DNA of 64,000 bases from JABAQJ01 sp046327745 (GTDB lineage Bacteria > Gemmatimonadota > Gemmatimonadetes > Gemmatimonadales > Gemmatimonadaceae): the NCBI GenBank assembly GCA_046327745.1, contig JAXLXV010000007.1, positions 124,001-188,000 on the forward strand. The letters run 5' to 3'. A program made the position numbers and the translations under genes. The notes beneath the pieces are model-generated. The model saw nothing but the letters and a program-made list of their open reading frames with translations, had not been told where the DNA came from and searched no databases. How positions within the stretch are numbered: the first letter of the stretch is position 1; each line of letters begins with the position of its first letter. Shown here in pieces: positions 1-8,201 of the stretch.

Positions 1-19
1 ACGCCGCCATCCACCGACC

Positions 20-1186
20 ATGGCCACTGATCGCCTCTACTACCGCGACGCGTACCTTGGCGAGTTCCGCAGCCACGTGACGCGCCGCGCCGATGACGGG
101 CGGCGATTGTACCTCGACCGCACGGCCATGTATCCAACGTCGGGGGGACAGCCCCATGATCTTGGCACGATCAATGGGGTGCCGGTGCTGGACGTGATCG
201 ATGAGGGCGATGACGTCGCCCATGTGCTCTCGTCCAAAGTTGATGCTGACGACGTTGACGGCATCGTGGACTGGGGGCGGCGTTATGACTTCATGCAGCA
301 GCATACGGGACAACACCTCATCTCCGCGGTCTTCGCCGACACCTTCGGCTACGGCACGGTGTCCGTCCATTTCGGCGATACCATGTCCACGATCGACCTG
401 CAAACGCCAACCGTCGACGTCGCTCAACTCCGTCGCGCCGAGGAGCTGGCGAACGCTGTTATCGCGCAGAACCGAGAGGTCCACGTCACCTTCGAAGAAC
501 AGGCCAGCGCCACCGGGCTCCGCAAAGCCTCAGAACGCGAGGGGGTGATCCGTGTGGTGGAAATTGCCGGCATCGATCGCAGTGCCTGCGGCGGTACACA
601 CGTGCGCTCGACCGCCGAGATCGGCGTGTTGCTGCTGCGTCGTCAGGAACGGGTGCGCTCGACGGCGCGGATCGAGTTCGTGTGCGGTGTTCGGGCCGCA
701 CGTCGGGCGCGTTCGGACTTCGAAGCTCTTTCGGCGCTGGGACAGGCGCTCAGCGCATCGTTAGATGACATTCCGGCGCTCGTGCTGGCGCAGCAGCAGT
801 CTTTGAAAGCTGCGGAGCAGAAGAACAAGCGCATGGACGGGGAGCTGGCGGAGTACCGCGCCCGCGAGACCTACCGTGCCACGTCGCCCGGCGAGGCCGG
901 CATCTATCGATACGTCCATGTCGCCACCACGGGCAGCCTGGAAGATCACCGCAGCTTCGCGATCGCGTTCTCACTTCTACCTAAGGCCGCGTGCGTGATT
1001 GGTCACGAGGCAACCCGGAGCGTCCTCATCGCTGCCTCTGACTCGTCTGGCGTGGATGCGGGCGCCATGATGAAGCAGGCGGCCGCGGCGCTCGGTGGTC
1101 GGGGTGGTGGCTCGGCACGGCTCGCACAGGGTAGCTTTCCAGACAGCAACGCTTTTGCGCGAGCTGTTCAGATGCTGGGAGCCTAA
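20..1186 (+). CDS. alaX: Stand-alone alanyl-tRNA editing protein (AlaX-L type)
   Basis: Trans-editing hydrolase predicted to deacylate mischarged Ser- or Gly-tRNA(Ala) in the cytoplasm. The N-terminal half resembles the editing domain of alanyl-tRNA synthetase: HTGQH at residues 95-99 and CGGTH at 190-194 supply the expected zinc ligands. The C-terminal half has a short helical linker (about 255-285) and ends in a DHHA1-like domain with a glycine-rich GGRGGG stretch near 359-364. There is no aminoacylation domain, so this is not AlaRS. The length of 388 residues fits the long AlaX class. Only 19 bases lie upstream, so promoter and operon partners to the left are unknown. The stop lies 3 bp before the next gene. 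The stop TAA sits inside a GCCTAAC heptamer. Confidence 0.93.
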   Translation: MATDRLYYRDAYLGEFRSHVTRRADDGRRLYLDRTAMYPTSGGQPHDLGTINGVPVLDVIDEGDDVAHVLSSKVDADDVDGIVDWGRRYDFMQQHTGQHLISAVFADTFGYGTVSVHFGDTMSTIDLQTPTVDVAQLRRAEELANAVIAQNREVHVTFEEQASATGLRKASEREGVIRVVEIAGIDRSACGGTHVRSTAEIGVLLLRRQERVRSTARIEFVCGVRAARRARSDFEALSALGQALSASLDDIPALVLAQQQSLKAAEQKNKRMDGELAEYRARETYRATSPGEAGIYRYVHVATTGSLEDHRSFAIAFSLLPKAACVIGHEATRSVLIAASDSSGVDAGAMMKQAAAALGGRGGGSARLAQGSFPDSNAFARAVQMLGA

Positions 1187-1189
1187 CGA

Positions 1190-1645
1190 ATGAGCGAGTC
1201 GTACCTTCCGATTCAGACACGGCACGCCGTGGTCTCGGTGGATCGCGTCCCCGAACGCGAGGGCATGGTCGTTTTTCTCAGCGGTTCCAAACGCGAGGGC
1301 CGCTGGACCATGCCGCGGTACATGCGCGTAGCGGCCATCTTCGGGTCGGCCGAAATCGACCTACGTGAAGCGGAGATTGCCGAAGGGGTGTCGGAGGTAG
1401 AGGTCTTTGCCGTGTTTGGCAGCGTGGAGGTCTTTGTCCCCGTTGGCGTCCGTGTGGAATGCACCGGCCATGCGCTCCTGGGGAGCTTCGAAACCCGGAT
1501 GAGCGGCGTACCGGACTTCGCTCCCAATGCACCGACCATACGGGTCAAGGGATCGGCCTACGGCGCCTCCGTGGAGGTCGTCGTAAAGCCGATCACCCGC
1601 AAGCAGCTGCGAGCGGAGGAGCGCCTGCGCTCGGGAAAGGGGTAG
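1190..1645 (+). CDS. LiaF-like C-terminal domain protein
   Basis: Small soluble protein of 151 residues with no signal peptide. The middle (about 40-115) shows repeated short beta strands with the pattern of LiaF C-terminal / DUF2154-type 'cell wall-active antibiotics response' domains: IFGSAEIDL, AVFGSVEVFVP and a later LLGSFETR, where alternating hydrophobic strands end in FGS. In LiaF this domain follows membrane helices and acts in cell-envelope stress sensing; the helices are absent here, so role and partner are unknown. It begins 3 bp after the alanyl-tRNA editing gene and is probably co-transcribed with it, although no functional link is obvious. Confidence 0.65.
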   Translation: MSESYLPIQTRHAVVSVDRVPEREGMVVFLSGSKREGRWTMPRYMRVAAIFGSAEIDLREAEIAEGVSEVEVFAVFGSVEVFVPVGVRVECTGHALLGSFETRMSGVPDFAPNAPTIRVKGSAYGASVEVVVKPITRKQLRAEERLRSGKG

Positions 1646-1653
1646 AGCTCCAA

Positions 1654-1672
1654 CGAGGGATAGGCGCCCTCG
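1654..1672. terminator. Weak hairpin after the LiaF-like gene
   Basis: CGAGGG at 1654-1659 pairs with CCCTCG at 1667-1672 across a 7-base loop, 9 bp past the stop codon. There is no uridine run, so it is only a possible terminator or attenuating hairpin. Confidence 0.3.
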
Positions 1673-1760
1673 CGCATTTCTCCCGATAGCTGTACTGTAG
1701 GGGTGAGGCTGGTTCGGATGGACTGCACACCGTAGCGAGCGGCGCCCGTCAGGAGGCCCT

Positions 1761-2084
1761 ATGCTTGTTGTCGCGCAGTGGCTGGACAGCATCGGAGCGC
1801 GCGCCTTTGGCGTCTCCGCCACGTTGTTTGTGCTCATGAATGGTGCGGCGATAGTCGTGTTGGCGATCAAACGCGACTATGGGTTGGTCAACCGCTGGAC
1901 GTCGCGCCTGTTAGGCGCCAACCTGTTGTTGCTGGCCACGGGCCTCGGCATTCCATTGGCGACCACGTTGGCGAGGAATGCGATCCAGGTGCTGGCTCCG
2001 GTGAGCCAAGGGTTGCAACGCGACACGCAGGACAGCGACGGGGGCGTCCCCGTCGAGACGCAACACTTGCCCGCCCACGACTAG
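1761..2084 (+). CDS. Small two-helix membrane protein, unknown function
   Basis: 107 residues with two hydrophobic segments (about 12-36 and 48-78), predicted to sit in the inner membrane with a hydrophilic tail of about 30 residues rich in D, Q and H. I do not recognise the family. The start is supported by AGGAGG at 1751-1756, four bases before the ATG. It contains a TTA leucine codon within the recurrent GTTAGGC heptamer (1910-1916). It lies 115 bp after the LiaF-like gene and is followed by a hairpin, so it may be monocistronic. Confidence 0.6.
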   Translation: MLVVAQWLDSIGARAFGVSATLFVLMNGAAIVVLAIKRDYGLVNRWTSRLLGANLLLLATGLGIPLATTLARNAIQVLAPVSQGLQRDTQDSDGGVPVETQHLPAHD

Positions 2085-2116
2085 TCAGCCGTCAACTGCA
2101 ACCGATACACGAAGGG

Positions 2117-2138
2117 GTGCCCCACTCACCTGGGGCAC
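2117..2138. terminator. Hairpin between convergent genes
   Basis: GTGCCCC at 2117-2123 pairs with GGGGCAC at 2132-2138 across an 8-base loop, followed by a pyrimidine-rich stretch on the + strand. It lies between genes ending at 2084 (+) and 2171 (-) and could terminate either. Confidence 0.5.
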
Positions 2139-2170
2139 GCCGCTTGCTTTCCTGCTACCTGGCACCTCGG

Positions 2171-2614
2171 CTAGTGACGTTTCTTCCCGCCACCATGCTT
2201 GCCACTCTTTTTTCCGGCATTCGGGTTCACGCCCGTGTTCGTCGCAGGTGCCTTGAAGCTGGATTTCTCATGCGAGTTATAGTTCACCTTGGGAGCGACA
2301 AGCTCGCCTGAGGATGGACTGGCGGTGTTGAGTGCGGCACGACGCCTGCCGCGGCCACCGCCGCCGTCTCCACCGTTCGGCACGATCCCGTCCGGCAGGT
2401 CAACCTTTGGAAGCGCGGTCATGGAAGCAGCCGCCTTCTTGCGTTTGCCGCCCTTGTCCTTCGACGGGCGTGCGGGCGGCGGTGCCGACTTGCGCGGAGC
2501 GCTAGCCTTGGCGCTGCGGCCCGCGCGCGGGCGGCGGCCCATGGCCTCTGCCTGTGCAGGAAGGACGGCGCCAATCACCGCCGACGCCAGAACAACCGCC
2601 ATGATTTTGCGCAT
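2171..2614 (-). CDS. Small exported, strongly basic low-complexity protein
   Basis: 147 residues from the ATG at 2614, chosen over an upstream in-frame ATG because it gives a clean signal peptide (MRKIMAVVLASAVIGAV..., cleavage near AEA at about 21-24) and has GGAG at 2623-2626 eight bases upstream. The mature part is rich in K, R, G, P, S and A and lacks cysteine. It includes a GGDGGGGRGRRR patch and a G/K/H-rich tail ending GGGKKRH. No enzymatic motif is visible. Such proteins may bind polyanions such as DNA, teichoic acids or exopolysaccharide, but this is inference. I do not recognise a family. Confidence 0.6.
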   Translation of the reverse strand: MRKIMAVVLASAVIGAVLPAQAEAMGRRPRAGRSAKASAPRKSAPPPARPSKDKGGKRKKAAASMTALPKVDLPDGIVPNGGDGGGGRGRRRAALNTASPSSGELVAPKVNYNSHEKSSFKAPATNTGVNPNAGKKSGKHGGGKKRH

Positions 2615-2917
2615 TCGTGAGGCTCCAGTCAGTTCGCGAGCTGGCAAGGCAACGCCAACAATATGGCAAAGCCTGCAAGGTCCGCGCCCCGTCCATATGG
2701 GCTGGAACCTTCACGACGTCCGCTGTCTGTCACCGACTCCAATCTGTAAAACTCTATTGCGCAGTAACTTAACGCGGAGCGCAGGATAGCGGTCCAGCGA
2801 AGGGGGATAGCAGGAACTACCGAGTGCGAAGAGAAAAACCCACGGTTCGTCGCGTGAATTCGACACCTGGGCGCGGTCCATCTCGGCAGTCTAGACCGCG
2901 CCGATCGACATGAAACG
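2615..2917. other. Intergenic region with a hairpin at 2870-2902
   Basis: About 300 bp between two minus-strand genes. The only clear structure is a 9-bp stem, GGCGCGGTC at 2870-2878 with GACCGCGCC at 2894-2902 (15-base loop). It lies just downstream of the stop of the DUF2892 gene and probably terminates it. A locally AT-rich stretch at about 2745-2775 could hold the promoter of the basic exported protein. No open frame here looks coding. Confidence 0.45.
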
Positions 2918-3109
2918 TCAGCTCTTGGCCGCGCAGGTGTTTATGCCGAACACGCTGTACAGCGGGCAGGTCCCGAAGAGTCCGGTGAGCAGCGGAACGA
3001 CGCCGATATAGCCGAGTGGCGTGTGCGGGCCGACAAACGCGATGGCGAGAAGTCCGATACCGAGCACGACACGGATCAGGCGGTCGGCAGATCCAACATT
3101 GCTTTTCAT
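2918..3109 (-). CDS. DUF2892 family small membrane protein
   Basis: 63 residues matching the DUF2892 pattern: N-terminal GSADRLIRVVLGIGLL, a short loop, then PLLTGLFGTCPLYSVFGINTC. This is the two-helix hairpin with a conserved C-P-L-Y motif also found in the membrane part of YgaP-type proteins. It probably resides in the inner membrane. Family function is unsettled; members often accompany rhodanese or sulfur-handling genes, but none lies beside it here. It is transcribed divergently from the gene at 3389, with 279 bp between them. Confidence 0.85.
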   Translation of the reverse strand: MKSNVGSADRLIRVVLGIGLLAIAFVGPHTPLGYIGVVPLLTGLFGTCPLYSVFGINTCAAKS

Positions 3110-3388
3110 GGCTCAACTCACGGAGAATGGGTCGTTGTTAGGCAGCGCGGTCAAGCGTCATATCCGCGACGTTGCGCCTGCCGTTCCCGATTTCCGTCGC
3201 ATTCGAGCAATTTCCGGAAACTTCGGACAACGTTGTCGTCCGCTGCCGGACGTCCGCAGTGGCGGTGTGTCAGGGAAAGCCCGCTGAGGCATTGCCGTGG
3301 GTCACGGGTGCTTCGACTCGAGCCATGCTGGACGCACGTGCGTATGCGTGGCATCGTGTACGTGACCCTTCCTTGGAGCTACGCCGTG

Positions 3389-3853
3389 ATGCGTCGCTGG
3401 CTGCTTTCGGTGGTTGGACCTGCTCTGGTACTGCTCACACCGCCCGTTCGGGCGCAGGATACGCGTGCGGACGTCATGGCGGTCGTTCAACGCCTGTTCG
3501 ACGGCATGCGTGCGGGAGATAGTGCGATGGTCCGCTCGGTATTTCATCCCAAGGCGCGCATGATCAGCGCAGGGAGTCGCACGGGGCCGATGGTCGTACG
3601 AGTCGAGGAGTCTCCTGACGGGTTCGTGAAGGCGGTCGGCTCACCGCATCCGCAACGGTGGGACGAGCGCACGTCCAACGAAAAGTTTTTTGTCGACGGA
3701 CCGGTCGCCGTGGTCTGGGCGGATTACACGTTCCACCTTGGCGACAAATTCAGCCACTGCGGGATTGATCACTTCCTGCTGGTGCAAGAAGGCGGCAAGT
3801 GGCTGGTGATGGAGCTGGCGGACACCGAACGTCGCGAGGGTTGTCCCGCCTGA
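3389..3853 (+). CDS. Exported NTF2-like / SnoaL-like fold protein
   Basis: 154 residues. A signal peptide is predicted at residues 1-21 (MRRWLLSVVGPALVLL, cleavage after VRA). The mature part has the cone-shaped NTF2-like pattern: an N-terminal helix VMAVVQRLFDGMRAGDSAMV, then FHPKARMIS, and C-terminal strands VAVVWADYTFHLG and IDHFLLVQEGGKWLVMEL. This is typical of DUF4440/SnoaL-type proteins in which no enzyme activity can be assigned. The frame is open to 3023, but the ATG at 3389 gives the signal peptide and has GGAG at 3374-3377; a GTG at 3386 is an alternative start. The gene is separated by a strong hairpin from the convergent lipoprotein. Confidence 0.8.
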   Translation: MRRWLLSVVGPALVLLTPPVRAQDTRADVMAVVQRLFDGMRAGDSAMVRSVFHPKARMISAGSRTGPMVVRVEESPDGFVKAVGSPHPQRWDERTSNEKFFVDGPVAVVWADYTFHLGDKFSHCGIDHFLLVQEGGKWLVMELADTERREGCPA

Positions 3854-3861
3854 AGGGGGCG

Positions 3862-3894
3862 GGTGCCGGCCGCCGTGAGAAGCGGGCCGGCACC
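3862..3894. terminator. Bidirectional terminator-like hairpin
   Basis: GGTGCCGGCC at 3862-3871 pairs perfectly with GGCCGGCACC at 3885-3894 across a 13-base loop. It lies between convergent genes ending at 3853 (+) and 3908 (-). There is no T-run, as is common in GC-rich bacteria. Confidence 0.6.
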
Positions 3895-3907
3895 GAGCGC
3901 CGATGGT

Positions 3908-4327
3908 TTAGCGCTTGACGAAGACAGGTTTGGGAACGCCAACCAGCGCTAGGACAGCCGAGCCTTTCCATCCCACGTCGGCAACGAGCGAGTCCCCGCG
4001 GATCAGCAGCTCATGCTTCTCGCCGTGCTTCTCGGGATCTAGAAAAAGGCGATCGCCGTCGACTCGGTAGCTTCCCTGGTCGTTGTCTTGATCGTGATCG
4101 TCCTTCACGTCGACGGTCACGTCCAGGTCATATCGTCCGCGGCCATCGAGTTTCAAGACGGCGTCGAACTTCCACGGGATGGTCGCCGTGGAGCCCTTGC
4201 CGGCGTACACGTACTGACCCCGCACGGAACGGTCGCGCAGAGTCTGGGCGAACGCCATCTCACGCCCGCAGCCTGAGGTTCCGACCAATAGTGCGCATGC
4301 AGCTCCGACGATCAACGCGCGCGACAT
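3908..4327 (-). CDS. Lipoprotein of unknown function
   Basis: 139 residues starting with a lipoprotein signal: hydrophobic ALIVGAACALLVG, then the lipobox TSGC with the acylated Cys at residue 20. The mature part alternates short beta strands (GQYVYAG, WKFDAVLKLDGRGRYDLDVTVDV, SYRVDGDRLFL) with an acidic DDHDQDNDQG loop. The pattern suggests a small beta-sandwich or lipocalin-like domain facing the periplasm or outer membrane. There is no catalytic motif and I do not recognise the family. The gene is divergent from the M28 peptidase at 4501; the 173-bp gap between them should hold both promoters. Confidence 0.65.
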   Translation of the reverse strand: MSRALIVGAACALLVGTSGCGREMAFAQTLRDRSVRGQYVYAGKGSTATIPWKFDAVLKLDGRGRYDLDVTVDVKDDHDQDNDQGSYRVDGDRLFLDPEKHGEKHELLIRGDSLVADVGWKGSAVLALVGVPKPVFVKR

Positions 4328-4500
4328 AGGGGCTCCTGGTAGGGTCGCGGTGAATACAACGGCGCGGATCTGCCCCTGGTTTCATCTCTGTCCGGCGAAA
4401 GGGCCCCAACGGGTTTTCTACAGTTGCCGTAGATGGTACAGTCGACGCCGCGCAGGACACCGGCCAAGTCATGATGAATTGCCCCAAAAGGAGAACGACC

Positions 4501-6048
4501 ATGCACGCTATGCTTCGCCGCGCAATGCTACTCACGTGTGTGCTGGCGACCACACCGTTGGCGGCACAAGAGCGCGTAGATGTCGCCGCCATCAACCAGA
4601 TCAAGGAGGAGGGTTTCCAACGATCGCAGGTGATGGAAACGGCGAGTTGGCTAACGGACGTCTTTGGCGCGCGGCTGACGGGATCACCGAATGCACATCG
4701 CGCTGGAGAGTGGGCGGTTAAGACCATGACGGACTGGGGCCTGACGGGTGCAACCTTGGAACCGTGGGGCCCCTTTGGCCGCGGGTGGACCAACGACTAC
4801 CTGTCCGTGCAGGTCATCGCGCCCACCGCGTACCCGATTATTGCCTACGCGGCCGCTTGGACTCCGGGAACGAACGGACCGATCACCGGCGATGTGGTGC
4901 GCGTTCAGATAGACAGTGTCGGTGATTTTGCCCGGTATCGTGGCACCTTGAAGGGGAAGTTCGTGATGGTCGGCACCGGCCCTCGACTATCGGCGCACTT
5001 TGCCGCGGACGGCCGTCGCCTTTCAGAGGACGACCTGGATCGGATGGCCGCCGCCGCCCCGCCAGCGGCAACCCCCGGCAATCCAGCCGGTTTCACGCCC
5101 TCGGCCGCATTCCGTCAGGCCCAGGAACTGGCCGCGGCCCGTTCGGCCTTCTTTGCGCAGGAAGGGGTCGCGGCGCTGTTGGTGGCTGGACGCGGCGACA
5201 TGGGAACGGTCTTCACCGGCGCCACGGGCTCACGCGATCCCAAGACGCCGACCCTGACGCCGTCGATCATTGTTGCAGCTGAACATTACAATCGTATCCT
5301 TCGCACCCTGGAGAAGCAGATTCCGGTGAAGCTGGAGGTGAACGTCAAGAACACGTTCTACGACACGGACCTGAATTCCTTCAATGTGGTCGCCGAGATC
5401 CCGGGCTCCGATCCCGCGCTCAAGGACGAAGTGGTGATGTTAGGCGCGCACTTCGATTCGTGGCACGCTGGAACCGGGGCAACGGACAACGCCGCGGGGT
5501 CGGCGGTCATGATGGAGGCCGTGCGGATTTTGAAGCGTCTGGGCTTGCCAATGAAGCGGACGGTTCGCATCGGGTTGTGGACGGGCGAAGAGCAGGGCTT
5601 GCTCGGCAGCCGGGCGTACGTCAAGGAACACTTCGCCGATCTACAGGCCAAGGCGATCAAGCCGGCACATGAGAAGTTCGCCGGATACTTCAACGTCGAT
5701 AATGGCACGGGGAAGATTCGCGGCGTCTACCTGCAGGGCAACATGGCGGTCGCGCCGATCTTCCGTGACTGGATGAAGCCCCTTGAATCGTTAGGTATGC
5801 GGACGCTCACACCGTCCAACACCGGGGGCACCGACCACCTGGCGTTCGACGCGGTGGGGCTTCCTGGCTGGCAGTTCATTCAGGACGACGTCGAGTATGT
5901 CTCGCGCACGCATCATTCGAATATGGACGTCTGGGATCGGCTGGTGGCTGACGACATGAAGCACAATGCCGTGGTCGTCGCGACGTTCGTGTACTTGGCC
6001 GCGAACCGCGACCAGAAGTTGCCGCGCAAGGCGATGCCGGCCATGTAG
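4501..6048 (+). CDS. Exported M28 family zinc aminopeptidase
   Basis: 515 residues with a cleavable signal peptide (about 1-21, ending PLAAQ). Exported di-zinc peptidase, probably cleaving N-terminal residues from peptides. Metal and catalytic motifs follow the M28 order: AHFDSW (H317, D319), TDNAAGS (D329), TGEEQGLLGS (E363/E364), FNVDNGTG, and a C-terminal TDHLAFD. Residues of about 100-270 carry a long insertion consistent with a protease-associated (PA) domain. The start was set at 4501 because AAAAGGAGA at 4486-4493 precedes it; an upstream in-frame ATG at 4471 lacks a good site and would bury the signal peptide. It converges with the GMC operon across a hairpin. Confidence 0.93.
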   Translation: MHAMLRRAMLLTCVLATTPLAAQERVDVAAINQIKEEGFQRSQVMETASWLTDVFGARLTGSPNAHRAGEWAVKTMTDWGLTGATLEPWGPFGRGWTNDYLSVQVIAPTAYPIIAYAAAWTPGTNGPITGDVVRVQIDSVGDFARYRGTLKGKFVMVGTGPRLSAHFAADGRRLSEDDLDRMAAAAPPAATPGNPAGFTPSAAFRQAQELAAARSAFFAQEGVAALLVAGRGDMGTVFTGATGSRDPKTPTLTPSIIVAAEHYNRILRTLEKQIPVKLEVNVKNTFYDTDLNSFNVVAEIPGSDPALKDEVVMLGAHFDSWHAGTGATDNAAGSAVMMEAVRILKRLGLPMKRTVRIGLWTGEEQGLLGSRAYVKEHFADLQAKAIKPAHEKFAGYFNVDNGTGKIRGVYLQGNMAVAPIFRDWMKPLESLGMRTLTPSNTGGTDHLAFDAVGLPGWQFIQDDVEYVSRTHHSNMDVWDRLVADDMKHNAVVVATFVYLAANRDQKLPRKAMPAM

Positions 6049-6070
6049 CGCAACACGGGCGTCACGTTAG

Positions 6071-6101
6071 GCGAGGCGTCGACGCGTCGTCGGCGCCTCG
6101 C
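6071..6101. terminator. Hairpin between convergent genes, next to a GTTAGGC copy
   Basis: GCGAGGCG at 6071-6078 pairs with CGCCTCGC at 6094-6101 around a 15-base loop that itself contains the palindrome GACGCGTC. A GTTAGGC heptamer (6066-6072) overlaps the left base of the stem. It lies between the M28 peptidase (+) and the GMC oxidoreductase (-). Confidence 0.5.
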
Positions 6102-6110
6102 GCACATCGG

Positions 6111-7610
6111 TCAGCTCACGGCCCCTAAGTCGTCGCGCACGCCCTCGGCAACCCGATCGGCAAGGGCCATGATCGTCAGGTACGGATTGATCTCGAGAGA
6201 GTCCGGAAAGAGTGATGCGTCGGCCACGCGCAGCCACGGCAGGCCGTGCACGCGACCTCGCGAATCCGTGACGCTTTCGCCCGGAGCACCCATACCGCAC
6301 CCGCCCATCAGGTGGGCGGCAGAGATCGAAATGCGTCCTGGCAGGAAGTGTCGTGCGGTGATCAGGTCGTCGATCCGATAGGCGTCACCGCGTTCGATGA
6401 GCGGTGGATCGGCGCTTGGGGCGTGGACGCGCAGGGCGCCGGCGGCGAAGAAGATGCGCGCCGACGTGCGGGTCGCACGAACCAGCGACTCGATCACGTC
6501 TGGCGTGAACGTGTAGTTCACCACGGGGCGTCCGTTCGCGTCCACGGTGATCCGGTTTTGCGGGACCGCGCGATCACAGGCCAAGACGAGGATCATCTGC
6601 AACCGAGGAAACGCGCGCATGAGCCGGGCATGCGATTCGCCAAACCCCGTCAGGTTCTTTGCCGTGGTAAAGGGAAAGTACATGCACGTTTCCAGCACAA
6701 ACCCTTCGGCCTCGGCGCGGTCGAGATAGTAGCTCTTGGGGTGCCCGACGTCGTTGGTGATTTCCTCTTCGTGTTCGCCGACGAGGATATGTGCCGGGTG
6801 ACAGGTGAATCCCTGTCCCAATCGTGGGAGCTGACGGGTGACATCGGATCGCAACAGCAGGGCGGAGGTGCCGATCGATCCAGCACAGGCGACGACCAAT
6901 GGCGCGGAGATGCGATACTCACCAGGTGCCCATGACGACGGAAGGCCCTTGGTACCGGGTACCTTTTCGCTGACCCGCACCACGACGGCGCGGTCTTCCA
7001 GTCGCAGGACCTCGGCGCGTGTGACCACTTCGACGCCATCCCGCTCGGCGTTTGGCAGCTGAACGCGGTGCGTGCCCATCTTGGCGGCGTTCGGGCAGCC
7101 GAGGTTGCACAGCGACGACCCCTTGCAGCCACGCAGGTTCAACGGGAATTGCTCCGCCTTGAAACCAGCGCGCAGGCAGCCCGTGACGAACAGCTTGTTG
7201 TTCTGGTTGATCAGGACGCGCGGAAGAAAGTGCACGTCGTTCTGGGCCATGAATTTTCGCGAGCGTTGTTCGACGTCGCTCCATTCGAGTCCGGGAACGC
7301 ACCAGGAGCGGATCACGCGATCTGGCGCGATGAGCGACGTGCCGGTGTACACGACGGTTGAGCCGCCATACAGCCGGCCAAAAGCCAAGGTCATGGCTCC
7401 GTCGGCGGTGAGAAATCCACCGCCGTCCTCGTACAGCACGCTGGACATGTCGAGTTCGCGACCCGTGAACTCATGGTCCTCGAGTCGTGGGCCTTGTTCC
7501 AGGACCAGCACACGCTTGCCTGCCCGCGCCAGGGAACCGAGTTCCTGGGCTACCGTGCCTCCGCCGGCACCGGATCCGATGACGATGACGTCGTAGCTGC
7601 GCTGGTTCAC
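6111..7610 (-). CDS. GMC-family FAD oxidoreductase
   Basis: 499 residues. The N-terminus has the FAD-binding Rossmann motif VIVIGSGAGGGTVAQEL (about 9-25), followed by EQGPR. Further GMC features are GGSTVVYTG, a C-terminal SAAHLMGGCGMG, and the closing INPYLTIMALADRVAEGV. A cysteine-rich segment, CKGSSLCNLGCPNAAK (about 163-178), is seen in the long-chain alcohol / cholesterol-oxidase-like branch and could hold a metal centre or structural disulfides. It probably oxidises a hydrophobic alcohol; the substrate is unknown. No signal peptide is seen. The start codon is GTG, and its GTGA overlaps the stop of the upstream subunit gene, implying translational coupling. Confidence 0.88.
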   Translation of the reverse strand: MNQRSYDVIVIGSGAGGGTVAQELGSLARAGKRVLVLEQGPRLEDHEFTGRELDMSSVLYEDGGGFLTADGAMTLAFGRLYGGSTVVYTGTSLIAPDRVIRSWCVPGLEWSDVEQRSRKFMAQNDVHFLPRVLINQNNKLFVTGCLRAGFKAEQFPLNLRGCKGSSLCNLGCPNAAKMGTHRVQLPNAERDGVEVVTRAEVLRLEDRAVVVRVSEKVPGTKGLPSSWAPGEYRISAPLVVACAGSIGTSALLLRSDVTRQLPRLGQGFTCHPAHILVGEHEEEITNDVGHPKSYYLDRAEAEGFVLETCMYFPFTTAKNLTGFGESHARLMRAFPRLQMILVLACDRAVPQNRITVDANGRPVVNYTFTPDVIESLVRATRTSARIFFAAGALRVHAPSADPPLIERGDAYRIDDLITARHFLPGRISISAAHLMGGCGMGAPGESVTDSRGRVHGLPWLRVADASLFPDSLEINPYLTIMALADRVAEGVRDDLGAVS

Positions 7611-8044
7611 GCGGGCGTCGGCGAAGAGTCGTTAGGCAGTCGTCTGGCCGCCCAGCCTGCCGGCGATGCCCGATACCCAATGGCGGACGCCGCCGCCGGG
7701 CGGGCGTAATATCCCATGAACACCAGGGTGCGAAGTCCCCACATTCCACGCCTGAGCGTAAAGACGCGGGAGTTCTGCAAGCCGGTCAGCACACGCTCGC
7801 GTCGGGTGGCATCCAAGCGCTGGAAGCGTACGGCGTAGCGAAAGACGGGGAGCAGCTCAATCGCGCGGAGGAATGTCACCAGTTGTCGTTGGAGGGCGGC
7901 GGGGCGCGACGCCAGACCGGCCTCGACAATCCCTTCCAGTTCCGCCCATTCATTGTCATTTAGGGCGTGACACTCGGGGACGACGGTCGTGGCGACGGCA
8001 CGAAAGACACCGCGAACGGGATCGAGGAGCGACGGAGTCGTCAC
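7607..8044 (-). CDS. Gluconate 2-dehydrogenase subunit 3-like protein
   Basis: About 145 residues, all-alpha, with the subunit 3 pattern: a long helix ending FLRAIELLPVFRYAV, a conserved arginine-rich step, then LRTLVFMGYYARPAAASAIGY. In characterised enzymes this subunit partners a GMC-type flavoprotein, and here it overlaps the GMC gene by four bases (GTGA). The start is uncertain. I use the GTG at 8044 because upstream residues look unlike the family and an ATG at 8203 would overlap the divergent gene at 8202; no good ribosome site is visible. No Tat signal is apparent, unlike the classical periplasmic subunit. The C-terminus contains a CCT AAC copy of the recurrent heptamer. Confidence 0.65.
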   Translation of the reverse strand: MTTPSLLDPVRGVFRAVATTVVPECHALNDNEWAELEGIVEAGLASRPAALQRQLVTFLRAIELLPVFRYAVRFQRLDATRRERVLTGLQNSRVFTLRRGMWGLRTLVFMGYYARPAAASAIGYRASPAGWAARRLPNDSSPTPA

Positions 8045-8201
8045 ACGCGGGTGTCGGCGAGTGTCATCGGGAGCACTGGGCGTGAAAGCCTGCTGCACCT
8101 GCGTCGAAGCTACCGTTTCTGACGTAGACCGGCAACCAAGTCCGTAAGGTTCTTCAGCCAGCGAGGACAACCCACACAGATCCTTCCTTCCCCTCCATTT
8201 C

